From: Fratercula arctica
Taxonomy: Eukaryota > Chordata > Aves > Charadriiformes > Alcidae
Direction: 5' to 3'
Assembly: GCA_947846985.1 (NCBI GenBank)
Contig: CANTUZ010000011.1
Location: forward strand, 26,785,089 to 26,849,088
Length of the DNA: 64,000 bases
Positions 26,072 through 37,591 of the stretch are shown one piece after another (the stretch's first letter is position 1; every line of letters starts with the position of its first letter). The position numbers and the translations under genes were made by a program. The notes below the pieces were generated by a model. The model saw only the letters and a list, made by a program, of their open reading frames with translations. It searched no databases and had not been told where the DNA came from.

Positions 26072-29000
26072 GTACTTCTATTTTAGTTCTTAGATGTATG
26101 GTCTTCTATCCCTTTTGTAAGTCTTAGTTTAAGAGATGTATCTAGATCATGAAGGTTAGATAGCTTCATAGCCAGGTAGTCAGTAGAGCCTGGAAACATC
26201 TATGATAAGTAATACTGGCTCTCATAAATTCTGCACTGCATCTTGAATATCCATTGCCAAATGATTATGGGAATATTGCCGCTTTTTATCCTTTTGTTTT
26301 TAAGGAAAGGTTCTAGCTTTCAATCATTCGTACAGGTGTATTTATATTTTTTAAAAGTAACATTCTCAAGTATGCAAATCAGAAAAAAAAACCCAGTATT
26401 TTTAAATCTCAGTATTTTAAAGCTAGATTATTCTTTTCGTTAGTGGGGTGAGAGAGCATGTCAGAACCTGTAGTCTGTGCGGTGAGGGGGAGCATCATCT
26501 GTAGCCCAAGGAGGAGTTTTGCATAAGATTGGATTGGCTCCTGCTGGCTGCGGTACAGTTGGTTTCCACTACACATTCGTTAAGACTTTAGTACATATGG
26601 TAGTAGCGTGTGTAATGTGGGCTGTTGTGGGAGAGAGCAAAGAGTAGAGCAGACTTTGGTGGGGCCAATACTGCAGAAGTTTCATCAGCAAAATGTATGT
26701 GGGCACTCCAGGAGACCTTGAAAGACTATGGGATGTGCACTTTATTGCTGGTACCTGCTCTCGTTAGCCCTGAACTGGAATAAACCGGAAGAGGCATCAG
26801 TATGGGATAAGAGCATTTTAATGGGAGAATATGCCTCTTGGTGGTGGGGTGTTTGTCAGAAGAAGAGGGGACGGAAAGAAAGAGGGGGAGGTGGATTGGG
26901 AAAAACCAAATTACAAGAAAAAGGTCCAGGTCAAGCCTTTTCGCTTAGTCCTGGGTATCTCGGGTATCCCTGGGAAAAGGAGAAAATTGGAGAAGATAAC
27001 TGGGTTTCCCCCTCTACTAAGATTATTTTTATCCCTAAATTGTTACTGTGGGGTTTTTCTCCTCCAGCTCTTTATTATCTTCGCTACTAAAATATTTGAG
27101 TTTTTCATTGGAAATAAGATAATTGATTAGGAAGAGACAGGAGGGAGATGGCTGCAGTCCCAGCACACAGTCATAGCTGATCATTACACTATTTAACAAG
27201 AGTACTGAAATTAATTTTTGTTTTTCACAGAGGTTTAACAAATACCTTATCCTAAATGAGCACAAGGCTACTAAATGAAGTTTGTCAGTAATTACTACTT
27301 CAACCTATAAACATTAGTATGTTCCTTTGAAAATTTACCCTTGGGTATTTCCATTAGCTTCCCGTAGTTTATCTCCCTAATATTTAACATTCAGAAGAAA
27401 TCATATATTTTAGTTGAGCAATAAGCTAAACTGTCATCTTTTTATCCTCAAAATTATTATAGGCAGGAAGCAATTTAAAATACTTTCAACTATTGAAAAA
27501 GCACAACAGAGTTGTTAGAAATGCTCTGAGCAATTAAATGTAAAGTTCTAGGGAGGTGATTAAAAGAACAATTTGTCATTTGAAATGGATATGGCTAATG
27601 GGTATGTATTTAAATATTGCTTCCTAAAGCAGTTTCTTACTTTTCTGCATACTTCCAGGGCACGAACAACTTGATGGGAGCCAGTACAGTTTGAATGACA
27701 CAGCTAGTCTGAAACAATTAGTTCAGAAATGTGATAAAGAGAAACTAATCCATCATCCTGCCCAGCTACAGGGGAAGCGAAATTGGGTTTTTATTCAGCA
27801 GTGGAACCCAAATGTAGAAAAGTGTTTTGTTAGACTCTCCATTAGCATCTGGATTTCCTTCCGAGCACCAAGGAACATTTAACCTGCCAGTTCAGGAGCA
27901 CTTCTATATTACAAGGTCACATTTGGTTTGAAACTTAACACTAGCTAATGGTCAAACCCCAGTGTGACGGGAGAGGCAGGCAGACAGACAGACGGCAAGG
28001 CCATGCTGCCCAGCTGCTTCTCCAGTGGATGGGCCGCTCAGAAATGTACTTAACATGAGTTCTTTCCTGTGTTAAGAAAGAATTAACGCTGCCAGTCTTG
28101 AACATCTGTGTTTCACAAGGATGAGCTTAGAAACGTTTACGTTTTAATTACAATGGCGTGTTTTGCTGTTGATGCTGCTTTGAAAGACTTAGAAAAATTC
28201 TACAAATTGTCAAGTACGGAGAAAGACAGACCTTCAGTGGGATTTGTCACCTGTGGCAGCCGTGCCAAGGTAACAGCCAAGTGTGCGCTTCCTACTTTGC
28301 CAGTCCGCAGTTGTGGTGTAGGTGGGAGGGCAGCAGAGAAAAATATAATTCATGCTGCAACTATATTTAAGGAATTGCACTTTATTTTTTTACATCCCAC
28401 TAGCTCATTTCAAAACCGAAAACAGGTGGACTCTAACCATATTCTATTTAAAAAAGAAAATTAGGTGTCAGCCTGAAGTAGGAACCTTGCAATTTCAGCT
28501 GAAACATTTCAATATTCTCATTAAATGTGTAGATTGAAATGGTAAGATATTACATAGGTCTCTAGCACGGCTCTCATTGTTTTGGGTTATTCCATACACA
28601 GAAGTTGCATGCCTAATTACCTGCACAGCATGCTGAAAATTGATCTTTTATATTTTATCTACGAAATAATTCACCTTTTATGCCAAAAAAGATTAATGGT
28701 ATACATTAGTTTCAAATCAGGGTGTTTTCATTATGCTCTGGAATAAAATGAGTTTCTCGGGATATGTTCTTCACTTTTGTAGCTGGACTCAGATTCCCAT
28801 CATGGAATTTACATTTTGTATAGACAAAACTATCTTCAGCCAAAAGAAGGGAGTTATTCTAAAGAGTTCGGAGGGGATTTCACAACCATTTCTAAATCTC
28901 CAGACTTTTTTCCCCAAGTTGGGAAAATGTTACAACTATTTTAACCAGATACTCATCATCTCTCCTTACTCCTGGTGGCCACAATTCAAGCCCTGTTATA

Positions 29001-30483
29001 GAGGTTGGTTTTGTAATTGTCATTATTTTTATATAGAAAACATTACGAAAAAGTACACTACCAACCTACAGTTTATCGATAGACTGTACTCTGAAGTGTG
29101 ACTGCAGCTTCTGTAAACAGCTAAAGAATTTTGCATTATTAGTGGTACAACTACTTGTATGCAAACAATTCAGGATGCCCCTCGGAAATACACAGTCTGA
29201 GTTTTGTTTTGTTTTTCCCAGCTGAAGATACTCAGGAGTTTTTCAGTTTCTGTGCATTTAATGTGCTCAAGAATATACCCTAAAACCCTGAAATGATGTA
29301 CAGTTTATTTCAAATAAAATTCTAAGGAATTTTTTCATTGTCAAAACAATATCATTTTTGACAGTGGTACCTAAAGACATTATAATATCCAATTTACGTA
29401 GAGTTGGGGAATCCCGTATTGGAATACATAAAAACCTTGTCTTATGCCTACAGTGCATAAGATTTTTATTTGTAAAACAGCCTTTAATGTTTGCCAAAAA
29501 AAATGGAAAAGGTACGCTTTATTTTATGGCAGAGAGAAACCATTATCTCTTTATTTTGGCTAAATACCTGGCACCGGGATCAGCCTTGCAGCTGGTTTGC
29601 CCAAGGAAGGAGGGACTACTTGAGGTGGTGAACTAAGTGGCATAAAGTAGCCAGGGTTTGCCCAAGTAAGAAAAGAAAAGTAGTTAACGAGAAGTTTGAA
29701 GGTAGTGTGTGTGAGATAAAATGCATTATCACCCCCAGGGGCACTCGCGTCCCCAGGTACAGTGACCTAAACCCAGAGCAGCGCGATCCTCTAGGGATTA
29801 GGCTGCAGTGAACTAAGGACAGTTTATGTCTAGGTTAAGAGCTTCCTCCGGGAGTTTAATCCACTTTAACTCATGCAGATTAATTTCCTACTTTTAGATA
29901 ATTTGTTAGCGCTCTCCCAGGTGTTCCCATGCAGACGGCGGTACAGAGCTGTCCTCAAAACTGTTGACAAAGGGACATTTCTGTGTGTGACTGTCCCCAA
30001 TGGCATCGGTGCTGTGCCCCGGGAGCCTTCTCCTTCTCGAGTGACGCTCATCCACCAAGTGAGAGGCTTTTCTCCACTTTCTGTCATTTCTTCACAGTTG
30101 GAGCTGAAGCTGGGCCAAGTGATGAACTAATTGGTTTCTTTCTTAATTATGGAACCTGTCGTTATCCTCTCAAAATCAGTGTTACTCTTCCATCACTTTT
30201 AACTCTAAGGTAGATAATTCAAAATAGCTGGTTGCTACAAATTTCCATGTCTCTAATGACAGTTTCTGTCATTGCTAAATTTAGTCTGATTACTTTCTTG
30301 CAAACAGTTTCTTAAAAGCCATATACCATCCTGCGGGTTAGGCAGAGTGCCAGTGGAAGAGGCAAATAGCAGGATATTTCAGCTTCCCATTGTATCTCTA
30401 TTACAGATTATTGTAAAATCTGAATTAGAGAACCGTATGAAATGATACAGATCTTTGGGTATCGATGATTGACATGAAAATTT

Positions 30484-30540
30484 AAAAAAAAAAAAACAAA
30501 ACAAACAAACCACAAACAAAAAAAAAAAAACAAACAAGAA
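30484..30540. repeat. A-rich (CAAA)n low-complexity tract
   Basis: There are two runs of about 13 A separated by CAAA/CAAAC units. It resembles an expanded poly(A) tail, but I could not recognise an adjacent element. Confidence 0.85.
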
Positions 30541-32524
30541 ACAGCATAAAACCTCTAACTATTGTTTAGTCAGCTTGATCCACTCAAAATCAAGTATTTT
30601 TATTTCTTTTCAGGATTATCTATGGAAACATCCAGTTCACTAATAGAAATCCAGTCAGTTCTGAACTTATGTGTTTAGATCTGTTTCAGACCAATATTGT
30701 TCACATCATTTACTTTTGGCTATTTTAGAAATCTCATTTAGGTGTGCATTATAGGGCTAGTGGATATATATTGAGTAGCTGCATGGGAGAGGTGGTGGGA
30801 GAGGAGAACTGAACAAAAGGAACAAGAGATGGTGGGGAATGATGAGCAGAGACCTTCAGAATCTGTGCGTTTAGTGTGTAAAATAAACTTTATGAATTCT
30901 CTTTCTCCTTTCGGCCATAGGTCTATATGCCCCTTTTTTTTTATTCTTATTTTTTTCCAAAATTTTGCTTTGCTGGCTTCCTGAATTAATTTATAATTTT
31001 GGATTCCCACAACTACTGTTACCTGTTTACAAGAAATAAAATTGCGCTGGTTTCATTCCATGGTCTTCCATTGATGTGTTGCAGCTTTTCTTAGAGGAAA
31101 TGTGTAATGTAATTAAAAGTAATCGTTTCAAAAGCATGTACATGAGTTTAAGGTCTAACTTTGAACCTAATTAAAAGCTACTAAATATGTGGGGCTTATT
31201 TCTTTACCTTCCTTCAGCAATATTAAACTTTTGTTACCTAGGAAAGGAAGGTATGTTTTTCAAGGAAATGACTGTGGCATATGGTCAATGATACTGATTA
31301 AATTGTTGCATTTTGTAAAAATCTGTGTTTAAAAATGACAGGCAATTTTGTGAGCTATTTTTAATTGAACAATTAGATGCCCAGAGCACCTAGAACAGTA
31401 TGAGCACGCTGAGCATGTTGTGGCTTGTAGACTGCACAGTAAATAATAATCAAGTAATGCAAAATAAAGAGGAGAAGCCAACCAAGATGCAGTAAACAAA
31501 TAAAAATTGAGTAATAACTGTAATTTGCAATACCTTATCCATGCATGGTTGCCAAATAAGGAAAAAATGCATTGGAAAGCAAAGGCTTAGATCTCCAAGG
31601 AAGCCCAGGAGGGACATATTACTTCCATTTATAACAGAAAATCAACTGAAAACTTGTAATTGACAGAAAGGGAGTGAGTTTGTGTCCCTTGAGGTGCCCT
31701 AGGATCAGCAACACACAAAAATGGTGTAAACATAATAAATCACAGAACAAGTTGTTTAATATGAATTTTTTTGGAAAATAAGACTACGATTTTGTAAAGT
31801 ACAATAAATATAAAATGAGGTACTGGCTGTGGGGCACTGGTAAGGAAACACCCTGCTCCTTTTTTAAGAGAGTCGATGAAAATACACGTTGAATGGGAAA
31901 TTAGGTTTCTAGGAGTGCTTTTTCATAGGCTGTTGAAGGATCCAATTAAACCGGAATACACTTTGCATGGCTTTCATAATCATAGTGACTGATTTCAATG
32001 AGTTTACTCTTGACTTAACCCAATATAATAAGAACGAAATCAAGCTGCTTATTTTCCTGCTGTGTATCCAGAACTGCCCATCCCCTTTGAATGTTTTGAA
32101 TACTGCCTTTTTTCTTTTTCTTTTCTTTTTTGTTTTTTTAAAGAATAAAATAATATTTTGAGCTAAGGAAAACAAGTAGCTCAATAAATACCAGAACCAA
32201 TAAAGCCTGGCTTCCTACACTTTGTGTCTTGTGGATTTCTGAGTTTGATGCAGAGCTGAAAATGTAGTAGTTTGGGGTTTTTTTCTTACAGTTCCTGATT
32301 GATGCCTAGTGTGGCCTACAGCCTTTCCCTCAGCCTTGTGGTCACTCTCTTCATCCAGCTCCTGTGTAGAAATGGAATTATGCTTTATGTTTTGGTCTTT
32401 CCCATTTAGCAAGACCATATAATCTTTGCTGTTAAAGAGGTTGTAGTCCCCTTCAGACTCTTCAGGTGACCTCTTTCTTTTTTTCTTTTCTAAAATTATT
32501 TTTTATTTTATTTGTTCTATTTGA

Positions 32525-32850
32525 AGTGGCTAATAGATATTGAATAGTGCCAGACCAGAGCCGGAACAGTGCATAGATGCCACCTCCCTGTTGTGTGACG
32601 CTTTCTCAACAAGCCCTTGACACCTACATCTTGGTATTTGTGTTGGAAGATGGAAGAATAGCTGTACAGAACATTTTTTTTTCTTGACTGTATGAATATT
32701 CTTTGGGTTGTGCACAAGACTCTTGTGGCACATCTCAAAAGTTTTGCTGAAGTCAAGGCAGATCACAGTTCACTAACTACTCTGTCTCCTCTTGGCACAT
32801 CCTTGTTGCCTTCCTTATCATAAATTAATGACACCTCTCACATTACGTAA
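32525..32850 (-). mobile_element. Degraded CR1-like LINE ORF2 (reverse transcriptase) fragment
   Basis: Read on the minus strand, around 32727-32766 encodes ICLDFSKTFE, close to the YLDFSKAFD motif of the CR1 reverse transcriptase palm. Further on (near 32540-32570, minus) a stretch resembles the region of ORF2 that precedes the catalytic motif in CR1 copies (GCACTGTTCC... LFNIY-like). The frame is broken by stops and by an A-rich insertion at about 32670-32680. This is a dead, old copy. Boundaries are approximate, and a related non-CR1 LINE is possible. Confidence 0.55.
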
Positions 32851-32999
32851 GAAGGAACTTTTAGAGATAACCATTGCTTCACCTGAGGGGAGACACTGCG
32901 GGTCCAGAAGGGTAGATGGCTGTGTTCAACAATAAATATTTCCAAATACGACAAAAGTTTAACTCTTGAGAAAAGTCCTGAGACAGTTAATTGTTCATG

Positions 33000-33570
33000 C
33001 ACACCGCTCCTGCAAAGTTATGTGAATGGCAGGATTTTAAATATTGATAGAAGCAAATTAAATGCAATTATGATAAGCCATTTCATTTGATGCCTTTTTG
33101 CATTAGCCAGTCCATAAATATTTTAATAATTTCATTTATTGAATGTTTTTTCATCTGCGCAATCTTGTGTTAAATTGTCCTGTTGGCTTAGCGCTTTCCT
33201 GGGTGCATATTCGTACTCAACGATGAGGGTTATGAAAATGCCTACTCTCCGTTTCATGACTGCATCCAAATTTACACACTTTCATATTAAACCTGTGCAA
33301 AAAGGGATGATCTCCATTTTGTAGGGGCAGTGCAAATGCTGCAAGATATTTTAGCATGAAGGCAGGTCAATCAAGCTGTAATTGTCTCTAATTAGCACTT
33401 GCAGAAGCTGTAATCTTTTTATAAACTTTCAGCTGAGCGGCACTTGGGTGAAAAATTATTTATTGCCTGGAAAACCATTAAAAATTAATTTCCTTTGATT
33501 CTGTAGGATACAAATGAGACAAGCACATGGCCTTGCACAGGAAGGGGATTTTGCCAATTAAAATTGGACA
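33000..33570. promoter_or_regulatory. Candidate conserved non-coding element
   Basis: This is a block of moderately complex AT-rich sequence with clustered homeodomain-type cores: TAATTG and CTAATTAG near 33380-33395, AATTAATT near 33484, and the inverted pair CCAATT-AA-AATTGG at 33554-33567. It contains no simple repeats or transposon signatures. Such composition is typical of deeply conserved enhancers in neural adhesion-gene introns. Conservation itself cannot be tested from one sequence, so this is inference only. Confidence 0.3.
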
Positions 33571-34100
33571 CATGGAGCTCAGAGTGGTGTTCAGAAAAAG
33601 CAAATCACACTGCAGTTTTTGCCAAATCTCTTAGTTTATCTTTTAAAGTGTGTTTTTCCTTTTGAGTTACCTTAATGATTGGTAGTGAGGGCTACTTTGC
33701 CATTTCATATAGAGATTTCTTTATGGCATTTTAAGGGATTTTTCTATGAAAAAAACTGGGTTTGCTATGTGTTGAGCTCTAATAGGAATTTATGCTTCTT
33801 TTAACATTCCTTTCACTTCCGTACACCTGTGCTGCTTCTGTCTGCTAAGTACCTGAGTTGTAAAGTAGCTACTAAATGAATAATGTTTCCGTTTTAGCAA
33901 AGTTTGGTCTCATTTTTACTGTCTCCTCTCCTTCCCATTAAGTGCCGCATAAGGCACTTTGAATTCCTTTCGCCTTTTTCTTCTGCTGGAGAAGATACGG
34001 CTTTGGTGGAAAAATGGTTAGTTTTGCCTTTTTTTGGTTTTGCTTGTTTCTGGTACCTTTTTAAATTTATTTCTCTCCATCGTTGGCTCTCTGTTGTTAC

Positions 34101-34131
34101 ATAATACAGTATTGTATATAATACAGTATTG
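34101..34131. repeat. Short direct repeat, period 17
   Basis: ATAATACAGTATTG occurs at 34101-34114 and 34118-34131, separated by TAT. It lies about 100 bp upstream of the Ig2b exon acceptor and each unit is partly palindromic (AATACAGTATT). Confidence 0.85.
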
Positions 34132-34233
34132 AAAATACAATACAATCATAAAATAAATTTCTGTTTGAAGAAAAAAAAAGTGGAAAGCGAAAGCCCTACC
34201 AAACACTTTTATTTCTTTTTTATTCCCAACTAG

Positions 34234-34437
34234 AATTGTCGTTCGCTTGGATCTTCAATGAATATCCATCATTTGTACAAGAGGACAGTCGGCGATTTGT
34301 GTCTCAAGAGACCGGTCACCTCTACATAGCCAAAGTGGAGCCGTCGGATGTAGGGAATTACACCTGCGTTGTAACCAGCACTGTGACCAACAGCCAAGTT
34401 CTTGGGTCACCAACTCCTCTCGTGCTGCGCACGGATG
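34234..34437 (+). CDS. CNTN3: CNTN3 exon: second half of Ig domain 2
   Basis: The acceptor is TTTATTCCCAACTAG and the donor is GTATGG at 34438. The 204 nt complete the Glu codon begun in the previous exon and end with the first base of the Gly codon shared with the next. The exon encodes the Ig2 C-strand Trp ([13 protein letters not shown]) and continues through [20 protein letters not shown] to the F-strand cysteine in VGNYTCVV, with an N-glycosylation sequon (N-Y-T). It ends in the Ig2-Ig3 linker ([10 protein letters not shown]). In other contactins Ig1-Ig4 form a horseshoe that mediates binding. Read through, the frame meets a stop ten codons into the intron. Confidence 0.95.
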
Positions 34438-34753
34438 GTATGGCTTCCCTTCTGCACTGTGAATGAATAACACATCTAGTCGTCAGTGAATGTTTTTGTC
34501 TCTTAACAGTGTAACCTTTCGTGCATTCTCAGAATATTGATTGCTTTATAAGAAGATAAACTGTTTTGTGTTGCACGCTCCTCTTCCTTTCCTGAGTCTG
34601 ACAGTGATTTCACTGGCAGGTCCCTGTGCATCTCTTTGTATATGGAGCACGAAATAAACAAACTTGATTTTGAATTTGATGTGATGTAATGATAAAGAGA
34701 GAAAAAGAAGGCTTTAAAAATTAAAAATTGCCTTTTTCAATTGTCTCATGTAG
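34438..34753 (+). other. CNTN3: Short CNTN3 intron (316 nt)
   Basis: The intron runs from GTATGG to ...TTGTCTCATGTAG and is the shortest intron in the window. No feature other than the splice sites was seen. Retention would add nine residues and then a TGA. Confidence 0.93.
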
Positions 34754-34856
34754 GTGTGATGGGAGAATATGAACCCAAAATAGAAGTTCAGTTTCCTGAG
34801 ACGCTTCCTGCAGCTAAAGGCTCAACTGTGAAGCTGGAATGCTTTGCACTAGGAAA
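34754..34856 (+). CDS. CNTN3: CNTN3 exon: first half of Ig domain 3
   Basis: The acceptor is CTCATGTAG and the donor is GTAAGT at 34857. The 103 nt encode [18 protein letters not shown] followed by [15 protein letters not shown] and two bases of an Asn codon completed by the next exon. The cysteine in KLECFALG is the B-strand Cys of Ig3. The [14 protein letters not shown] block is nearly invariant in CNTN3 and CNTN4; LPAA (rather than VPTA) favours CNTN3. Confidence 0.95.
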
Positions 34857-35844
34857 GTAAGTTTTTGACTTCAGCCATGCTGTAAGTTGAAGCACAACAG
34901 ACAGGGAGTGCTGGTAGTTGTTTTGGTAGTGTTTTCTACAGACCCTATTTTGGTCATCGCAATTATTGCCTTGGAATATGAGGGCAAAGATTTTTGGAGT
35001 AATTTTTGATTTTGTTTAGAATTAAAATGTATGTTTTGGCAACACAGAAATTTACATTTCATTTCAAATTATCTTGAATAAGATCAGTGCAGTTTTGCAT
35101 GTATCCTTTGACCTAGCTCTGCTTTGTCTGTCTAGAAGAAAATGTTGTTGAAGTCAGCGAGAATTTTGTCTGAATTTTACTGCTAAATGTACTTGATGCT
35201 TTAATAATGCTGTTCTTTCTTTATAGCTGAAATAAAGATTAAAATGCATTCCCCTTCTGAATGATATTTCACACACAATTGATACCTTTTCTCTTTCACA
35301 AATGATCTGAGAAAGCGTTTATGTTTCTGTAAATGTATTTACTTCCCACTTTGTGGTTTATTTGCAGACAGCTTTGTCAGGTGTTCATGATTTTAAGCAT
35401 GTGATTGATAACTCAATCACATGTTATTGCTCTCGTTCCCCGGCTAGGTGAGTGAAAGTTTTAAAATCCAAGAATGAATGGCTGTTCTAGGATGAGAATT
35501 TCAAAAGACTTGCCTTGATTCTCCTTCGATGGCAGTTACTGGTAAATCTCACCCCGTCTTCAGAGGAGGCCAGTGCTGATTTATAAGAAATTTTACACTC
35601 ATTGGACATTCACATAGATATTAATGAAAAACGTGGTACCACAAATAATAGTGTATGAAACAGAACGGTACATGCAAATCAGTTGCCATAGTGTCTGACC
35701 ATCTGTCATCTACAGTATGAATACCACTTTTAACACAAGCTTTTAGTCACTTCTGAGTTTTATTGTGTATTAGTTTAAGTATCTAATTTTGACAATCAAG
35801 TACTTTAAGCAAAGCTGTTTAAAATCCCATTATTTTCTTTTTAG
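34857..35844 (+). other. CNTN3: CNTN3 intron within Ig3 (988 nt)
   Basis: The intron runs from the strong donor GTAAGT to acceptor ...TTTCTTTTTAG. It is AT-rich and I see no repeat or other element in it. Read-through gives a stop at the first codon (AAG TAA). Confidence 0.93.
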
Positions 35845-36029
35845 CCCCGTGCCTCAGATTAACTGGAGAAGAACTGATGGTCTGCCATTTCCAAGTAAAA
35901 TAAAGCTGAGGAAATCCAATGGCATGATTGAAATACCTAATTTCCAGCAGGAGGACGCAGGGCTGTACGAATGTATTACTGAAAACTCCAGAGGAAAAAA
36001 CATTGCAAGAGGGCGTCTCACTTACTATG
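35845..36029 (+). CDS. CNTN3: CNTN3 exon: second half of Ig domain 3
   Basis: The acceptor is CTTTTTAG and the donor is GTAGGA at 36030. The 185 nt complete Asn and encode [20 protein letters not shown] (C-strand Trp), then [20 protein letters not shown] with the F-strand cysteine, and [17 protein letters not shown], ending with one base of an Ala codon. This block most clearly separates CNTN3 (QINWRRxDGLPF) from CNTN4 (TIIWRRADGKPI) as I remember them. Confidence 0.95.
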
Positions 36030-36997
36030 GTAGGAAACTTCCTTTCTCCTTCTCTCCCACCTTTCTTACACATTAAATATAAACCGCTCTAAGGTATTTT
36101 TGGGGTTACAGCTTCTGCAATACCATTAAGCATTTATGCGTAAAAATCCGTGGCATCTTAACTACTCACAGAGAATGAGAACTTCTGTACCAGGTTTTTT
36201 GCGTAACACTTGTAATAAGTGTCCAGGCTCAAAAGGGTTGCTAAGAGTAGTGTAGAAAGTGCTTGTATTTACTTTTCTATGATGGAAGGCCTTTTTTTTT
36301 TAAATTTCTTATTGGTCCATTGGTGAAACCTTAGATTCTCAGTCAATTGGATTTATTCAGGGGATCATTTAGGCCTCACATTTACAGGAAATGCAAATTT
36401 TATCTTGCTTTAGGAGAAGATTACTGATGGATATTGTCAATCCTTTGCTTTTAAAACAGCCAATTTTATTTTAAAATGAGTAAATAAATGAAAGAATATA
36501 ATCCAGTATAGGAAATGACATAATATGAAATTTAATAGCTGGAAACAGACAGAGTCTCTTGTGCATTTAAAGCTATAGAGTGAAATGAATATCGGTAAAG
36601 CACATTGGTGGTGTTTCAAAGCTGGAGTGATTTGCAACAAAGTGGTAATTGACAATTTTTGTTAAAGCCAGATCTCAGCAAATATAATTTTCTTTAGGTA
36701 AATGGCAATTTAAAGAGTGTTTCAGACTGGTTTGGAGTGTAGGAATATTTCAGCAAAGATTTTTTTTAAAGTTGTGTAAAAAAGCATAAAGCACAGCTGC
36801 TCTGCGACTTCGAGCAGAGGTTCTTTCCGTTTACTGCTTCTGTGTGGGAAGCGGCTGTTGACTGGAACACACCGAGTGCTGCAATGTACATTTTAGTCAA
36901 CGAAGATTTTAATTTGAGGCACAACAGACTTTATAAGGAGGAAGAGACTTATCCCCTCCACCAACTTACAAATTAATCGTTACGCTGAATCAATGCC

Positions 36998-37051
36998 CCA
37001 TCACTGGAAATGTTCAAGGTTAGGTTGGACAGGGGATTTTGAGCAACCTGG
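36998..37051 (+). mobile_element. CR1 LINE fragment, sense orientation
   Basis: CCATCACTGGAAATGTTCAA, then GGTTAGGTTGGACAGGGGAT, then GAGCAACCTG matches the CR1 segment just upstream of its 3' UTR tail (CCATCCCTGGAGGTGTTCAA ... GGTTGGA...GAGCAACCTGG). Only about 55 bp is recognisable. It points the same way as CNTN3, unlike the other CR1 remnants here. Confidence 0.65.
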
Positions 37052-37565
37052 ATTTTCCAAATACTAGTTGTAATTCAGACATTTTGAGAAATCCTACGAA
37101 TAACATGGAGCACAATATCTAAGATGCTTCATCTGCCAGTGCCACCTGTCATTCCAAACTTGACACCATGCATTTCATTTTTATAAAGTGACTTTTATTT
37201 GCTGCTTGAAAGTTTCAAACAAGTTGTGGGTTTTACATCAGTTTGGCTCAGTGTTCCTACTCCAGTTTTAAATCAGGGCAGTCGTAAGATGTATCAATGT
37301 AAACTACATACAAAATAGAGTGGATTTGTTCATTAGTCCTTGTAATGTAATTGCAATAGTGGCAATCTTGAGATATTTGACCTGCTTCCCAAGTTATGTT
37401 TTGCTCATTAAAGGACACAGAGCTGAAATAAAGGATGTTGCTAATCAATAAAAGCAAGCAAGTTGCAGTTTTGTGGCAAGTAAATCAGTGTGAACATTTT
37501 CATTACAAATCCAGAAGGGGATTTGAACCCTCAAATAGAGTTCATATTCCAATATAAATGTCCGC

Positions 37566-37591
37566 CCATATTAGATTCATCCCTAATATGG
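37566..37591. promoter_or_regulatory. Inverted repeat containing a CArG box
   Basis: CCATATTAG (37566-37574) and CTAATATGG (37583-37591) are perfect 9-bp inverted arms around an 8-bp spacer. The right arm with its preceding C reads CCTAATATGG, a full match to the SRF/MEF2-type CArG consensus CC(A/T)6GG. The left arm is one mismatch away. It lies in a non-repetitive, homeodomain-core-rich stretch (about 37440-37690). Function is inferred from the motif alone. Confidence 0.4.

Larger units (their letters stand above)
21252..34233 (+). other. CNTN3: CNTN3 intron splitting Ig2 (about 13 kb)
   Basis: The intron runs from donor GTAAGG at 21252 to acceptor ...TATTCCCAACTAG ending at 34233 and has no exon-like sequence in frame. 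It contains a (TA)n tract at 26038-26071, A-rich tracts, a decayed CR1-type reverse transcriptase fragment near 32525-32850, and a homeodomain-site-rich block at about 33000-33570 that may be a conserved non-coding element. Open frames of up to 130 codons (for example 23816-24208 and 28733-29101, both +) show no recognisable domain. Confidence 0.85.

Noticed and set aside
34234..36029. Alternative assignment of the gene to CNTN4
   Set aside because: The Ig2-Ig3 linker is shared by both, but [16 protein letters not shown] and SAPDFSKNPMKKL differ from the CNTN4 residues I recall and fit CNTN3. A protein alignment would settle it.
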